A stretch of DNA of 64,000 nucleotides, from the NCBI RefSeq assembly GCF_000299415.1, contig NZ_AMPG01000005.1, positions 62,001 to 126,000 of the forward strand. Direction: 5' to 3'. Position 1 is the stretch's first letter. Every line of letters begins with the position of its first letter. Positions 39,556 through 47,756 of this stretch are shown here, piece after piece. The notes below the pieces were generated by a model, which was not told where the DNA came from, did not search any database, and saw nothing but the letters and a program-made list of their open reading frames with translations. This DNA is from Candidatus Microthrix parvicella Bio17-1 (GTDB lineage Bacteria > Actinomycetota > Acidimicrobiia > Acidimicrobiales > Microtrichaceae). The translations under genes were made by a program, and so were the position numbers.

Positions 39556-39995
39556 TGGCCGGCGCGCTGATCTGCGAGGGCTGTTCCTCGACGGCGCCGG
39601 CCGATGCGCGCTTCTGCCCGGCCTGCGGGCTGCCGCTTCCCGAGGTGGAGTCCCAGCCGACCGGGGTTCTGTCCGCCGTCGGCGGCGACCCCGCACTGGG
39701 AACACCCCTGCTGATCGTGACCCGTGGCGCCAACGCGGGCAGCCGTTTCGCGCTCGGGGAAGGCACCACCTCCATCGGCCGCCAGGAGGACAGCGACATC
39801 TTCCTCGACGACGTCACCGTGTCCCGGCGCCACGCACAGTTGCTGCGGTCGCCGGACGGCATCGAGGTGCAGGACTCGGGCTCGCTCAACGGCACCTACT
39901 TGAACGACCGGCGGATCGAACGGGCACCGTTGGCCGAGGGCGACCGGCTGCAGGTCGGCAAGTACAAGCTGCTGTTTGTCCTCGAGGTGGCCTAG
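39555..39995 (+). CDS. FHA-domain protein with N-terminal zinc ribbon (GarA position)
   Basis: The 146-residue protein has a C-terminal FHA domain (SIGRQEDSDIFLDDVTVSRRHAQL, then SGSLNGTYLNDRRIE), which binds phosphothreonine. It occupies the position of GarA, the PknG-controlled regulator of glutamate and TCA metabolism in mycobacteria. Instead of GarA's N-terminal phospho-acceptor peptide it has a four-cysteine zinc ribbon (ICEGCSS...RFCPACG, about residues 5-25). Regulation by the same kinase route is therefore uncertain. Confidence 0.9.
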   Translation: MAGALICEGCSSTAPADARFCPACGLPLPEVESQPTGVLSAVGGDPALGTPLLIVTRGANAGSRFALGEGTTSIGRQEDSDIFLDDVTVSRRHAQLLRSPDGIEVQDSGSLNGTYLNDRRIERAPLAEGDRLQVGKYKLLFVLEVA

Positions 39996-39999
39996 CACG

Positions 40000-41298
40000 G
40001 TGGCCCCCTCCGACGATCTTACGGTTGGCGAGGTTCTTTCCCTGCTGCAGGAGGACTTCCCCGAGGCCACCCTCGGGCGCCTCCGCGAGTTTGAGGATCT
40101 TGGTCTGATCTCACCCGAGTTAAGCCCAAGCGGCCATCGTCGCTATCCCGCCGGCACCTTGGAACGTATGCGTTGGGCGCTCACCAAAATGCGCGACGGG
40201 TTCGATCCAGCCGACCTGACGGACGACTCGTCCGAATCGTCGGACCTGGCACCGTCAGACCCTCGTCCCAGCGGGTCGGCCGCTGTGGTTCGAAAGAAGT
40301 CGGGTGGAGACTCCGTGGCCGAACCCACGCTGTTCGATGACGCCGAGCGCCAGGATCAAGCATCTCCCATGGACGATCACACTGCAGTTCAGCCGTTGCC
40401 AACGCTTGCTGGAGGCCGGCAGCGGGCGGCCACACCGGCGGCACCCAAGCCCCCGGATCGAGCTGCCTCCAAGCCGGCGGCTGCCGAATCGACATCGACC
40501 CATCAAGCGGTTGAGTCAACGGCCAAGCCTTCTCAGCGCGCGCCCCGCCGTCAACCCGAACCTCCCGTCTCCCATCGGCCAGAGCCGGCAACCCCACCAC
40601 CGGCCGCAGACGAGGCGCTCAAGCGGGTGGCCAAACCCCAGACGGAACGCCCAGCCAAACCATCGAAGCCCACGACGGCACCACCAAAGCCGGTACAGCC
40701 TGTGGCTCCGGTACAGCCTGTGGCTCCGGAGCAGCCGGAACCGTCCTCCACGGCACCTTCGCCGTCGTCTGTCGAGGAGGAGCGCAAGGCACGCATCGAA
40801 GCAGTGACGGCCCTACAGGAATCACCCCAGGTGGAGCCTGCGGCACGACCCAGGCCGTCGCGCACCAGGGATCTCCCAAGCGCCACCCAGGCGGCCGAGT
40901 TGCTGGCCCGCACCGACTTCCTGACGGAGGTCAACATCGATGAGACCACGCTTGGTGAGATGGAGCGCTTCGGCGTCATCAGCCCGGTGACCATCGGCGG
41001 CACGTCGTCCTATGACCAATCTGCGGTGCGCGTCGGGCACATCATCGCCAACCTGCTGAAGCAGGGTTACGAGGCACGTCACCTGCGGATGTTCCGTATG
41101 TCTGCGGAACGTGAGGTTGATCTCCTGCGACAGATGTCGCTTCCGTTGTTGAAACAACGCAACCCCGTCGGACGCGAACAGGCCCGTGAACGCCTCCAGC
41201 GGGCCGCCGATCTGGGCGGCGAGCTGCGCGCTGCGCTCGTGGCCGAAGGCATCGCCGAAGTTGTAGATCATTCAGGCGCCGCCGACGCAGACTCCTGA
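40000..41298 (+). CDS. ftsR: MerR-family regulator, FtsR-like, with long linker
   Basis: The 432-residue product has an N-terminal MerR helix-turn-helix (TVGEVLSLLQEDFPEATLGRLREFEDLGLI, quoted in part: TLGRLREFEDLGLI; SPSGHRRYPAGTLERM). A proline/threonine/lysine-rich linker covers about residues 75-285. A C-terminal domain, EVNIDETTLGEMERFGVISPV to HIIANLLKQGYEARHLRMF, follows. Intact homologues in mycobacteria and corynebacteria (Rv1828/FtsR) are about 250 residues and control ftsZ. The linker is thus a large lineage-specific expansion. The GTG is 4 bases after the FHA gene stop. Confidence 0.83.
   Translation: MAPSDDLTVGEVLSLLQEDFPEATLGRLREFEDLGLISPELSPSGHRRYPAGTLERMRWALTKMRDGFDPADLTDDSSESSDLAPSDPRPSGSAAVVRKKSGGDSVAEPTLFDDAERQDQASPMDDHTAVQPLPTLAGGRQRAATPAAPKPPDRAASKPAAAESTSTHQAVESTAKPSQRAPRRQPEPPVSHRPEPATPPPAADEALKRVAKPQTERPAKPSKPTTAPPKPVQPVAPVQPVAPEQPEPSSTAPSPSSVEEERKARIEAVTALQESPQVEPAARPRPSRTRDLPSATQAAELLARTDFLTEVNIDETTLGEMERFGVISPVTIGGTSSYDQSAVRVGHIIANLLKQGYEARHLRMFRMSAEREVDLLRQMSLPLLKQRNPVGREQARERLQRAADLGGELRAALVAEGIAEVVDHSGAADADS
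40690..40725 (+). repeat. Tandem 18-bp repeat in the ftsR-like linker
   Basis: The 18-base unit CCGGTACAGCCTGTGGCT occurs twice in perfect tandem (40690-40707, 40708-40725), encoding PVQPVA twice in frame. Confidence 0.9.
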
Positions 41299-41337
41299 TA
41301 CGACTCCGAACCGGTCGGCCTTCCACGAACACACGGC

Positions 41338-41343
41338 TACACT
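41338..41343 (+). promoter_or_regulatory. Leaderless -10 element of the DUF151 gene
   Basis: TACACT ends 7 bases before the GTG at 41351. Confidence 0.45.
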
Positions 41344-41350
41344 CGGAACA

Positions 41351-41848
41351 GTGTCTGAGACCACCGTGAAGATGCAACTCACCGGCGTTCGCCGAGAGAA
41401 CCCAGGCGATGCGTTTGTCGTTGACCTCCGCGAGGTGGAGGCACCAGGGCGAATGCTGACCATCTTCATCGGGGTGGGGGAGTGGCAGGCCATTCGCTTC
41501 GCTTTGGAGGGTCGAGATACCTCACGCCCGTTGACCCACGACCTGCTCAAGTCGGTGATCGAATCGCTGGGAGCCTCCCTGGAGACGGTCGTCATTACGG
41601 AACTGCGTGACGAGGTGTACTTCGCCGAGTTGCTGCTGAACACCGGCGACACCACCATCACCGTCGAATCAAGAACCTCCGATGCGTTGGCCCTTGCGGC
41701 GCGCTTCGACGCCACGGTGCTCGTTTCCTCGAAGGTTCTTGAGGCTGCCGGATATCGGGACAGCGACGACGACCAGCCGGAGTCGGTCATCGCCGAGTTT
41801 CGCGAGTTCATCGACACGGTGAGCCCCGACGACTTCGAAGAGTCCTGA
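41351..41848 (+). CDS. DUF151 (bifunctional nuclease-like) protein
   Basis: The 165-residue protein matches the BFN/DUF151 domain: MLTIFIGVGEWQAIRFALEG, RPLTHDLLKSVIESLGASLE and DEVYFAELLLNTG, then VESRTSDALALAARFDATVLVSSKVLEAAG. Homologues have been described as RNase/DNase in plants; bacterial roles are unclear, and Rv1829 is the mycobacterial counterpart in the same gene order. It has its own leaderless promoter, so it need not be co-transcribed with the FtsR-like gene. Confidence 0.9.
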   Translation: MSETTVKMQLTGVRRENPGDAFVVDLREVEAPGRMLTIFIGVGEWQAIRFALEGRDTSRPLTHDLLKSVIESLGASLETVVITELRDEVYFAELLLNTGDTTITVESRTSDALALAARFDATVLVSSKVLEAAGYRDSDDDQPESVIAEFREFIDTVSPDDFEES

Positions 41849-41881
41849 CCCGGGCAATCCCGGAGCATCACGAGAGGGTCG

Positions 41882-41911
41882 TTGTAGGCCGGGGGGCTCA
41901 CTCGCTAGGGT
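41882..41911 (+). promoter_or_regulatory. Promoter of the second MerR gene
   Basis: TTGTAG (41882-41887), an 18-base spacer and TAGGGT (41906-41911) predict a transcription start near 41918, giving a leader of about 100 bases. Confidence 0.45.
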
Positions 41912-41977
41912 GAGTTTCACCGATGTGATTCCTGTCGCTTCCTGCCTTGGGGCGACAGTTCCAGCAGCGGACCATGT

Positions 41978-42000
41978 TGCGTCGACCGGCTGTCGACGCA
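41978..42000. promoter_or_regulatory. 9-bp palindrome in the leader of the second MerR gene
   Basis: TGCGTCGAC (41978-41986), a 5-base spacer and GTCGACGCA (41992-42000) form a perfect inverted repeat 19 bases before the start codon. MerR-type proteins bind such dyads, so it may be an autoregulatory site; as RNA it would form a strong hairpin. Confidence 0.5.
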
Positions 42001-42019
42001 CCCGGACGAGGAGCACGTT

Positions 42020-42535
42020 GTGGCCAGCACAGGGACCACCCCGATCGAGGCGACGCCTCCCAAGACGGTCGACCAGGGGTACAGCGGCAAGCGCACCGCC
42101 GAGATCGTTGGTATTTCGTACCGCCAGCTCGACTACTGGGCCCGAACCGACCTGCTGCGCCCATCGCTGAGCGACGCCACCGGTTCGGGATCGCGACGTC
42201 GCTACAGCTACCGCGACCTGCTCGAACTCAAGGTGATCAAGAGCCTGCTCGATTCCGGTATCAAGCTGGAGCAGGTTCGCAATGTGTTCTCGTACGTGAA
42301 GGAACGACTGGGCGAGGACGTCACCACCGCCAACCTGGTCATCCAAGGCACCTCGTCGGTGCTGGCGGGTGACGGAGATGAACTGGTCGACGTGCTTCGC
42401 AACGGCCAGGGCGTGCTCAACGTGTTGCCGCTTGGCACCGTGCAGGCCGACCTCGACGCGTCCATCCTGAGCCTCCACCCTCAAACCGGCACCGCCTCGG
42501 TGTCTTCGGCCGAGCCGACCGCGGTCGCCCAGTGA
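42020..42535 (+). CDS. MerR-family regulator (Rv1830/McdR-type)
   Basis: The 171-residue protein has a MerR helix-turn-helix (YSGKRTAEIVGISYRQLDYW, RRRYSYRDLLELKVIKSLLDSG). An effector-side helical region follows, with VRNVFSYVKERLGEDV, LVIQGTSSVLAGDGDELVDVL and GVLNVLPLG. The last part (about 150-171) is low-complexity. GAGGAG precedes the GTG. It matches the second MerR protein of the mycobacterial gcvH-garA block. gcvT overlaps its stop by four bases, so its level is tied to glycine cleavage expression. Confidence 0.87.
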   Translation: MASTGTTPIEATPPKTVDQGYSGKRTAEIVGISYRQLDYWARTDLLRPSLSDATGSGSRRRYSYRDLLELKVIKSLLDSGIKLEQVRNVFSYVKERLGEDVTTANLVIQGTSSVLAGDGDELVDVLRNGQGVLNVLPLGTVQADLDASILSLHPQTGTASVSSAEPTAVAQ

Positions 42536-43626
42536 GCGAAACACCGCTCAAGTCGTCGCCCCTGCACGACCGTCACCAGGCATTGCACGCCAAACTTGCC
42601 GAGTTTGGCGGTTGGAACATGCCGCTCTCCTACCCCGACGGCACCTTGGCAGAGCATCGGGCCTGCCGTTCAGGCTCCGCAGTGTTTGACGTGTCCCACT
42701 TGGGTACGGTTCGGGTGGAGGGCCCCGGAGCGCTCGGTCGTCTTCAGGCAGCCTTCACCAACGACCTGACAAAGATCCAGCCCGGACGGGCGCAATACAC
42801 CCACCTGTTGGCTGAGGACGGGTCGGTCTCAGACGACATCATCGTGTGGTGGGTTGCCGAGCAGCGCTTCGACGTCATGCCCAACGCGTCCAACACCTCC
42901 GGCGTGCTGGCGGCGCTCGGGGCCGACTCCGTGGGTGACGACACCATCGCCGACGTCACCTCCACCCGGGCCGTCCTGGCGGTGCAGGGCCCCGAGGCGC
43001 GCAGCGTGCTGGCCTCGGTGCTCCCCGAGGCCGCAGACGTCGGACGGTTCCGTGTATGCACCGTCACCACCGAGGCGCTCGGCGCCCCGGCGGTGGAGGT
43101 GACGGTGGCGGGCACCGGCTACACCGGCGAGGACGGGGTCGAGATCGCCCTGCCAACCGACCGCGCCGCAGCGCTCTGGGACGCGTTGATTGCGGCGGGT
43201 GTTACGCCTGCCGGCCTTGCGGCCCGGGACACGCTTCGTCTGGAGGCCGGATTGCCGCTCCACGGTTCGGAACTGGGTCCCGGCATCACCACGCTGAACG
43301 CACGTCTCGGTTGGGTCGTGGCCTGGGACAAGCCGGTCGGCTTCCCCGGCCGGGATGCCCTCGTTGCCCAGCGGGCCTCAGGGCCGACGCCGCTGCTGTG
43401 GGGGCTCCTGACCGAAACCCGCAGGCCGCCCCGGTCCGGCCAGCAGGTCCTCCTCGACGGCACCGTGGTTGGCCACGTGAGTTCGGGCAACTTCTCGCCC
43501 GCACTGGGCGTGGGCATCGCCCTGGCGTTCCTCGATTCCACCGTCGGGCCCGGCGCCAAGGTGACCATCGATCAGCGTGGCACCGAGGTGCCGGCAACGG
43601 TCGTCAAGCCTCCCTTCCTCAGCTGA
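42532..43626 (+). CDS. gcvT: Glycine cleavage system T protein (aminomethyltransferase)
   Basis: The 364-residue folate-dependent enzyme opens with [32 protein letters not shown] (quoted in part: [15 protein letters not shown]). It contains [39 protein letters not shown] and [13 protein letters not shown]. The C-terminal barrel has [18 protein letters not shown] with the folate-binding region. It takes the aminomethyl group from lipoyl-GcvH to give methylene-tetrahydrofolate and ammonia. Unlike mycobacteria, where gcvT is elsewhere, it overlaps the MerR gene. Confidence 0.95.
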   Translation: MSETPLKSSPLHDRHQALHAKLAEFGGWNMPLSYPDGTLAEHRACRSGSAVFDVSHLGTVRVEGPGALGRLQAAFTNDLTKIQPGRAQYTHLLAEDGSVSDDIIVWWVAEQRFDVMPNASNTSGVLAALGADSVGDDTIADVTSTRAVLAVQGPEARSVLASVLPEAADVGRFRVCTVTTEALGAPAVEVTVAGTGYTGEDGVEIALPTDRAAALWDALIAAGVTPAGLAARDTLRLEAGLPLHGSELGPGITTLNARLGWVVAWDKPVGFPGRDALVAQRASGPTPLLWGLLTETRRPPRSGQQVLLDGTVVGHVSSGNFSPALGVGIALAFLDSTVGPGAKVTIDQRGTEVPATVVKPPFLS

Positions 43627-43708
43627 GGCGGCAGCGCGACGACGTCGGCGTGCCCGTTCGGGCGAGACTGGATTTGTTCACCAGTTCCCGCCCCGAAATC
43701 GGAGTCAC

Positions 43709-44338
43709 ATGTTTGGCCGCAAGCCCGCCCCGCCACCGGAACCCGAAAGCTGCCTGCCCGGCCGCGAGACCCCCATGGCCGTCCCCGCCACCCACGAGGT
43801 CAACGGCCATCCGCTGCAGGGCCCATGGCCCGCAGGGCTCGACACGCTGGTGGTCGGCATGGGCTGCTTCTGGGGGGCCGAACGCCTCTTCTGGCAACTG
43901 CCCGGCGTGTACAGCACGGCCGCCGGGTACGCCGGGGGCACCACTCCAAACCCGACCTATGAGGAGACCTGCACCTCGATGACCGGCCATACCGAGGCCG
44001 TCCTGGTGGTCTTCGATCCCAACCAGGTGGCGCTCGACGAATTGATGAAGGTCTTTTGGGAGAACCACGATCCAACCCAGTACATGGGCCAGGGCGGCGA
44101 CATCGGCAGCCAATACCGGTCGGCCGTCTATGCCAACTCAGCCGATCAGCTGGCTGCTGCCGAATCGACCCGGGATACCTACCAGGCCCACCTGACCGAC
44201 GCCGGTTACGGCGAGATCACCACCGAGATCGCCCCCGTCGGCCCCTTCTACTACGCGGAGGACTACCACCAGCAGTACCTGGCCAAGCACCCGGGCGGCT
44301 ACTGCAACCACGGCTTCTGCCAGGTCGCCTACGCCTGA
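43709..44338 (+). CDS. msrA: Peptide methionine-S-sulfoxide reductase MsrA
   Basis: The 209-residue protein has the catalytic GCFWGAER motif with Cys53, the [25 protein letters not shown] region (quoted in part: [20 protein letters not shown]), [20 protein letters not shown] and a C-terminal GYCNHGFCQ pair that resolves the disulfide. It reduces the S-form of methionine sulfoxide. GGAG lies 4 bases before the ATG. The N-terminal 35 residues are an extra proline-rich lead as in other actinobacterial MsrA. msrB follows 43 bases later. Confidence 0.94.
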   Translation: MFGRKPAPPPEPESCLPGRETPMAVPATHEVNGHPLQGPWPAGLDTLVVGMGCFWGAERLFWQLPGVYSTAAGYAGGTTPNPTYEETCTSMTGHTEAVLVVFDPNQVALDELMKVFWENHDPTQYMGQGGDIGSQYRSAVYANSADQLAAAESTRDTYQAHLTDAGYGEITTEIAPVGPFYYAEDYHQQYLAKHPGGYCNHGFCQVAYA

Positions 44339-44381
44339 GCTGTCAAACATCATCCACGTCACGAGATTCGAGGACCCACCA

Positions 44382-44798
44382 GTGAGCAACGACAAAACCA
44401 CGAAGGCCGGCACCACCTTTGACGCCGCATCCCTCAAGGAACGCCTGACCCCCGAGCAGTACGACGTCACCCAGAATGCAGGTACCGAGCGGGCCTTTTC
44501 CGGTGCCTATTGGGATTCCACCGACGCAGGCGTGTACCGCTGCGTGGTGTGCAACACCGAGCTGTTCGACAGCGAGACCAAGTTCGATGCCGGCTGTGGC
44601 TGGCCCTCCTTCTTTGCCGAACTCGGCGAAGGACGGGTTCGCCGGATTGAGGACAGATCCCACGGCATGGTCCGCGTCGAGGCGCGCTGCGCCAACTGCG
44701 ACGCCCACTTGGGCCACGTGTTTCCCGACGGCCCCCGGCCCACCGGTGAGCGCTACTGCATGAACTCGGCCTCGCTCACGCTCGAACCGACCGACTGA
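44382..44798 (+). CDS. msrB: Peptide methionine-R-sulfoxide reductase MsrB
   Basis: The 138-residue enzyme has zinc-binding cysteine pairs (C54/C57 and C103/C106), the GWPSFFAEL segment, and the catalytic Cys126 in RYCMNSASL. It reduces the R-form of methionine sulfoxide with thioredoxin. The GTG start is preceded by GAGG. It pairs with msrA in a two-gene repair unit. Confidence 0.95.
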   Translation: MSNDKTTKAGTTFDAASLKERLTPEQYDVTQNAGTERAFSGAYWDSTDAGVYRCVVCNTELFDSETKFDAGCGWPSFFAELGEGRVRRIEDRSHGMVRVEARCANCDAHLGHVFPDGPRPTGERYCMNSASLTLEPTD

Positions 44799-44831
44799 CG
44801 GCCCGAGCCGCACCCGGCCGGCCGGTTGCGC

Positions 44832-45863
44832 TCAACGCAGGCCGGCGACCACCTCGGCAAAGTGCAGCGAGTCTGGCGCCCGGTTGTTGACCAGGCTCAC
44901 GTGATCTGAGATGCCGACGAGGCGCCTGCGCAGCGCCGGCGCAATGGCATCCGGTTCACCAACGACGGCAACCGCCTCCAGAAACTCGTCATCAATCAGT
45001 TCGGCCATCTGCACCCACTCACCGCGCTTCGCCCGGGCCTTGAGCTGCTGGTGAAGGTGGCCTCGCCCGTGTAGGTCGAGCACCGGGCGATAGGCCGGGG
45101 TGGTGCCGTAAAAGGCCAGCTGAGCCCGAACGGCCTCACGCGAGCGATCGAGTTCGGTTTCATCCCGCCCGGTCACGATGATCGTGACGCAGGTGAGTTC
45201 GACGTCGGCGGGGGAGCGGCCGGCACGCGCCGCACCCCGGGTAATCGCCGGTACGGTGAGTTCCTCCAGCGATCGGCGGGTGTTCAGCGGGTGCACCAGG
45301 AAACCGTCGGACACCTCGCCCGCCACCTCGGTCATGCGCGGCCCAAATCCGGCGGTCAGGATTGGTGGTGGGCCGAACGGGTTGGGGCCAGGATCGAACG
45401 CAGGGACCATCCGGGTGTGACGGTAGAACTCGCCCTCGAAGTTGAGCGGATCCCCGGTCTCCCACGCCTCCCAGATCGCCCGGATTGCCAGCACCATCTC
45501 GCGCATGCGGGCCGCCGGACGCGACCATTCCATGCCGTAGCGCTCCACGATGTGGGGCCGGACCTGCGAGCCCAGCCCCAGAGCGAAGCGTCCACCGGTG
45601 ATCGTCTGCAGGTCCCACCCGGCGTTGGCCAACGTCATCGGCGTCCGGGCGAACGCGATGGCGATCGCCGTGCCCAGCTGGATGCGCTCGGTGTGCTGGG
45701 CGGCGACGGCGAGCGGGAGGAACGGGTTGTGCTTGGCCTCGAAGGAGAAGGCTCGGTCGTAGCCGAGCGCCTCGAGTTCGGGGTAGATCGTGGGCGCCTT
45801 CCGCAGGTCATCGGTGGGCACCGTCATCGAAACGTGCATCATCCCAGCGTGCCACGGGTCCAT
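44832..45863 (-). CDS. Luciferase-like F420-dependent oxidoreductase (TIGR03617-like)
   Basis: The 343-residue protein has the luciferase-like monooxygenase barrel: HVSMTVPTDDLRKAPTIYPELEALGYDRAFSFEAKHNPFLPLAVAAQHT (quoted in part: IYPELEALGYDRAFSFEAKHN), TAIAIAFARTPMTLANAGWDLQTITGGRFALGLGSQV (in part: LQTITGGRFALGLGSQV), PILTAGFGPRMTEVAGEVSDG. Such actinobacterial enzymes use F420 rather than FMN. Substrate is unknown. The start may be 45863 or the ATG at 45842; no clear ribosome-binding site decides. Confidence 0.88.
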   Translation of the reverse strand: MDPWHAGMMHVSMTVPTDDLRKAPTIYPELEALGYDRAFSFEAKHNPFLPLAVAAQHTERIQLGTAIAIAFARTPMTLANAGWDLQTITGGRFALGLGSQVRPHIVERYGMEWSRPAARMREMVLAIRAIWEAWETGDPLNFEGEFYRHTRMVPAFDPGPNPFGPPPILTAGFGPRMTEVAGEVSDGFLVHPLNTRRSLEELTVPAITRGAARAGRSPADVELTCVTIIVTGRDETELDRSREAVRAQLAFYGTTPAYRPVLDLHGRGHLHQQLKARAKRGEWVQMAELIDDEFLEAVAVVGEPDAIAPALRRRLVGISDHVSLVNNRAPDSLHFAEVVAGLR

Positions 45864-45902
45864 CGACGGGCCGAAGCGTTGCTCAGTACGGCCCGAGAGA
45901 GC

Positions 45903-46235
45903 TCAGTACTCGACCGAGGTGAGCTCTGTTGTACTGACGCGCAATCGACGATGGGGGACCGACAGGACGTTCAGGAAGAGCTCGGCCTCCTCGATCGCCA
46001 CACTGGCGGCTGCAGCCGAGAGGTCGCCACCCAGTTCGGGCTCATCGTCGAGCCGCACCTCGATGCGCAACGAGAAGGAATCCAGGGCCGGCGTGTAGGT
46101 CAGGTTCGGTCCCTGGCCGAATGCCGCACTGCTCGGGCTGTGGTCCGCGATGGAGCGAACGAGGAAACTCCGAGTGGACTCGGACAGGGCGCCGAAATGT
46201 CCACTGACCCGGACTCGAAAAACCCGCGTGCTCAC
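45903..46235 (-). CDS. DUF6204 family protein
   Basis: The 110-residue protein, with RVFRVRVSGHFGALSESTRSFL, LTYTPALDSFSLRIEVRLDD and AELFLNVLSV, fits the DUF6204 family of small alpha/beta proteins with no known role. The GTG at 46235 lies 7 bases after TAGCAT; a longer in-frame extension upstream would overlap the MFS gene's end. Confidence 0.78.
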   Translation of the reverse strand: MSTRVFRVRVSGHFGALSESTRSFLVRSIADHSPSSAAFGQGPNLTYTPALDSFSLRIEVRLDDEPELGGDLSAAAASVAIEEAELFLNVLSVPHRRLRVSTTELTSVEY

Positions 46236-46242
46236 GAAACCA

Positions 46243-46248
46243 ATGCTA
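46243..46248 (-). promoter_or_regulatory. Leaderless -10 element of the DUF6204 gene
   Basis: TAGCAT on the minus strand ends 7 bases before the GTG at 46235. It lies within the last codons of the MFS gene. Confidence 0.45.
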
Positions 46249-47487
46249 CGCGTGCGACGGCGTCGGGTCTCCCCGTCCGGACCACATGAGGGCACCCAGC
46301 CCGGCGATGCCGAACCCGGTGGCCCCGACGAGCATCGGGGTCACCGTCTCGCCGATACGGGCATCGACGAGGGCGGCCAACAGGGAGCCCGCCCCGAGCT
46401 GGCCGAGCCCGAGCACGGCGCCGGCCATGCCCGCCTGGTCGGCCATCGGCCCCAGGGCGAGCGCAGCGCACATCGGGGTCATGATCATCGTCATCGCGTT
46501 GGCCACGACCGCCCAGGCGAACCAGGCCCACAGCGGGGGCACACCGCCCCACGCCAACGCCACCACCAGCCCGGCCAGCCCGGCAACGACGAAGACCCAG
46601 GCCGCCCGGATGGCCATCGGGCGCACTCCGAAGCGAGCGATCAGGCGGTTGTTCACCAACAGTGCGATCGCCATGCCCAGCCCGGAGAGCCCGAACAGCA
46701 GGGTGAACTGCGCCCCCCGTCCGTAGATGCGGTCGATCACCGGCTGGGCGCTGCCGAGCCAGATGAAGAAGGCGGCGCTAAAGAACGCCTGGGCGATGAT
46801 GGTCCACAGGGTCACGCGAGTGGTCATCACCGCTGCGAAGGCCCGACTGATCGGTCGAAGCCGCAACGGCTGACGGAGCTCGGGCGCCAGCGTCTCACCG
46901 AACGCGAACGCCCAGACCAGCGCCACCACAGCCAGCGCGATCGCCACGGCGAACACCGCCCGCCAAGACCCGGTGAGCAGGATTGATTCACCGATGAACG
47001 GCACGAGGATGGGACCGATCAAAAACACCGCGGTCACCAGAGAGACCACGCGTGCCATGCGCTCGCCGGAGTAGAGATCGCGGGCGATCGCCATCCGCAG
47101 CACCGCCGGGGCCGCGGCGCCGATGCCCCACACGAAGCGACCGGCGAGCAGCACCTCCAGGCCGTCGGCCGATGCCGCCCCCAACGCCCCAAGCGCATAG
47201 ACGCTGAGGCCCGCCATCATGATCGGACGACGGCCGAACCGGTCGGCGAGCACGCCGAAGATCAGTTGCCCGATCGCCATGCCGACGAAGTAGGGGGTGC
47301 CGGTGATCGCCGGGCTGAGCCCGAGCGCGTCGAGGCCGAAGTCGCGCCGCAACTCGTCGAATGCGGGCAGCGCCGCATCGATCCCGAAGGCCATCAGCAC
47401 GCTGACGAAGGCCAGAAAGGTGACGACGGCCACCTCGGAGCGCGCCACGGCCCGCACCGCCGGGGCCGCACCGACCCGGGCGCTCAC
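46246..47487 (-). CDS. MFS drug-efflux transporter (Bcr/CflA-like, DHA1)
   Basis: The 413-residue protein has twelve hydrophobic segments. The DHA1 motif A appears as FGVLADRFGRRPIMMAGLSVY (quoted in part: GVLADRFGRRPIMMAG, about residues 78-93), preceded by DAALPAFDELRRDFG as in Bcr-type pumps. It probably exports a small toxic compound by proton antiport. The GTG at 47487 overlaps the DUF167 stop by four bases and was preferred over long upstream extensions. Confidence 0.88.
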   Translation of the reverse strand: MSARVGAAPAVRAVARSEVAVVTFLAFVSVLMAFGIDAALPAFDELRRDFGLDALGLSPAITGTPYFVGMAIGQLIFGVLADRFGRRPIMMAGLSVYALGALGAASADGLEVLLAGRFVWGIGAAAPAVLRMAIARDLYSGERMARVVSLVTAVFLIGPILVPFIGESILLTGSWRAVFAVAIALAVVALVWAFAFGETLAPELRQPLRLRPISRAFAAVMTTRVTLWTIIAQAFFSAAFFIWLGSAQPVIDRIYGRGAQFTLLFGLSGLGMAIALLVNNRLIARFGVRPMAIRAAWVFVVAGLAGLVVALAWGGVPPLWAWFAWAVVANAMTMIMTPMCAALALGPMADQAGMAGAVLGLGQLGAGSLLAALVDARIGETVTPMLVGATGFGIAGLGALMWSGRGDPTPSHA

Positions 47488-47747
47488 GCCGGACCCAACA
47501 GTTCCGCCGCTCGCGCTGCGACCCGGTCCGGCACCTCGACGCGTTTGGCTCGACCGGTGTGGCCACCGACGATGCGTACCTCCCGCTTGGCGACGTTGAG
47601 AGCCTCGGCCAGCGTCGCCACGACGGCGTCGTTGGCCTGGCCGTTTATCGGGCGCGCGGCGACGGCAACGATGAGGGCGTCGCCGTGACGACCGCCGACG
47701 CCGGGTTTTTTCGATCCGGGCTTGGCCCACACCGACACGATCGCCAT
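47484..47747 (-). CDS. DUF167 (YggU) family protein
   Basis: The 87-residue protein has the DUF167 pattern: VWAKPGSKKPGVGG, DALIVAVAARPINGQANDAVVATLAEALNV (quoted in part: ARPINGQANDAVVATLAEAL) and REVRIVGGHTGRAKRVEV. The family is widespread and small; its role is not known. It lies 9 bases downstream of gcvP, so it could be read from the glycine riboswitch promoter. Confidence 0.9.
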   Translation of the reverse strand: MAIVSVWAKPGSKKPGVGGRHGDALIVAVAARPINGQANDAVVATLAEALNVAKREVRIVGGHTGRAKRVEVPDRVAARAAELLGPA

Positions 47748-47756
47748 CGGGACCCG

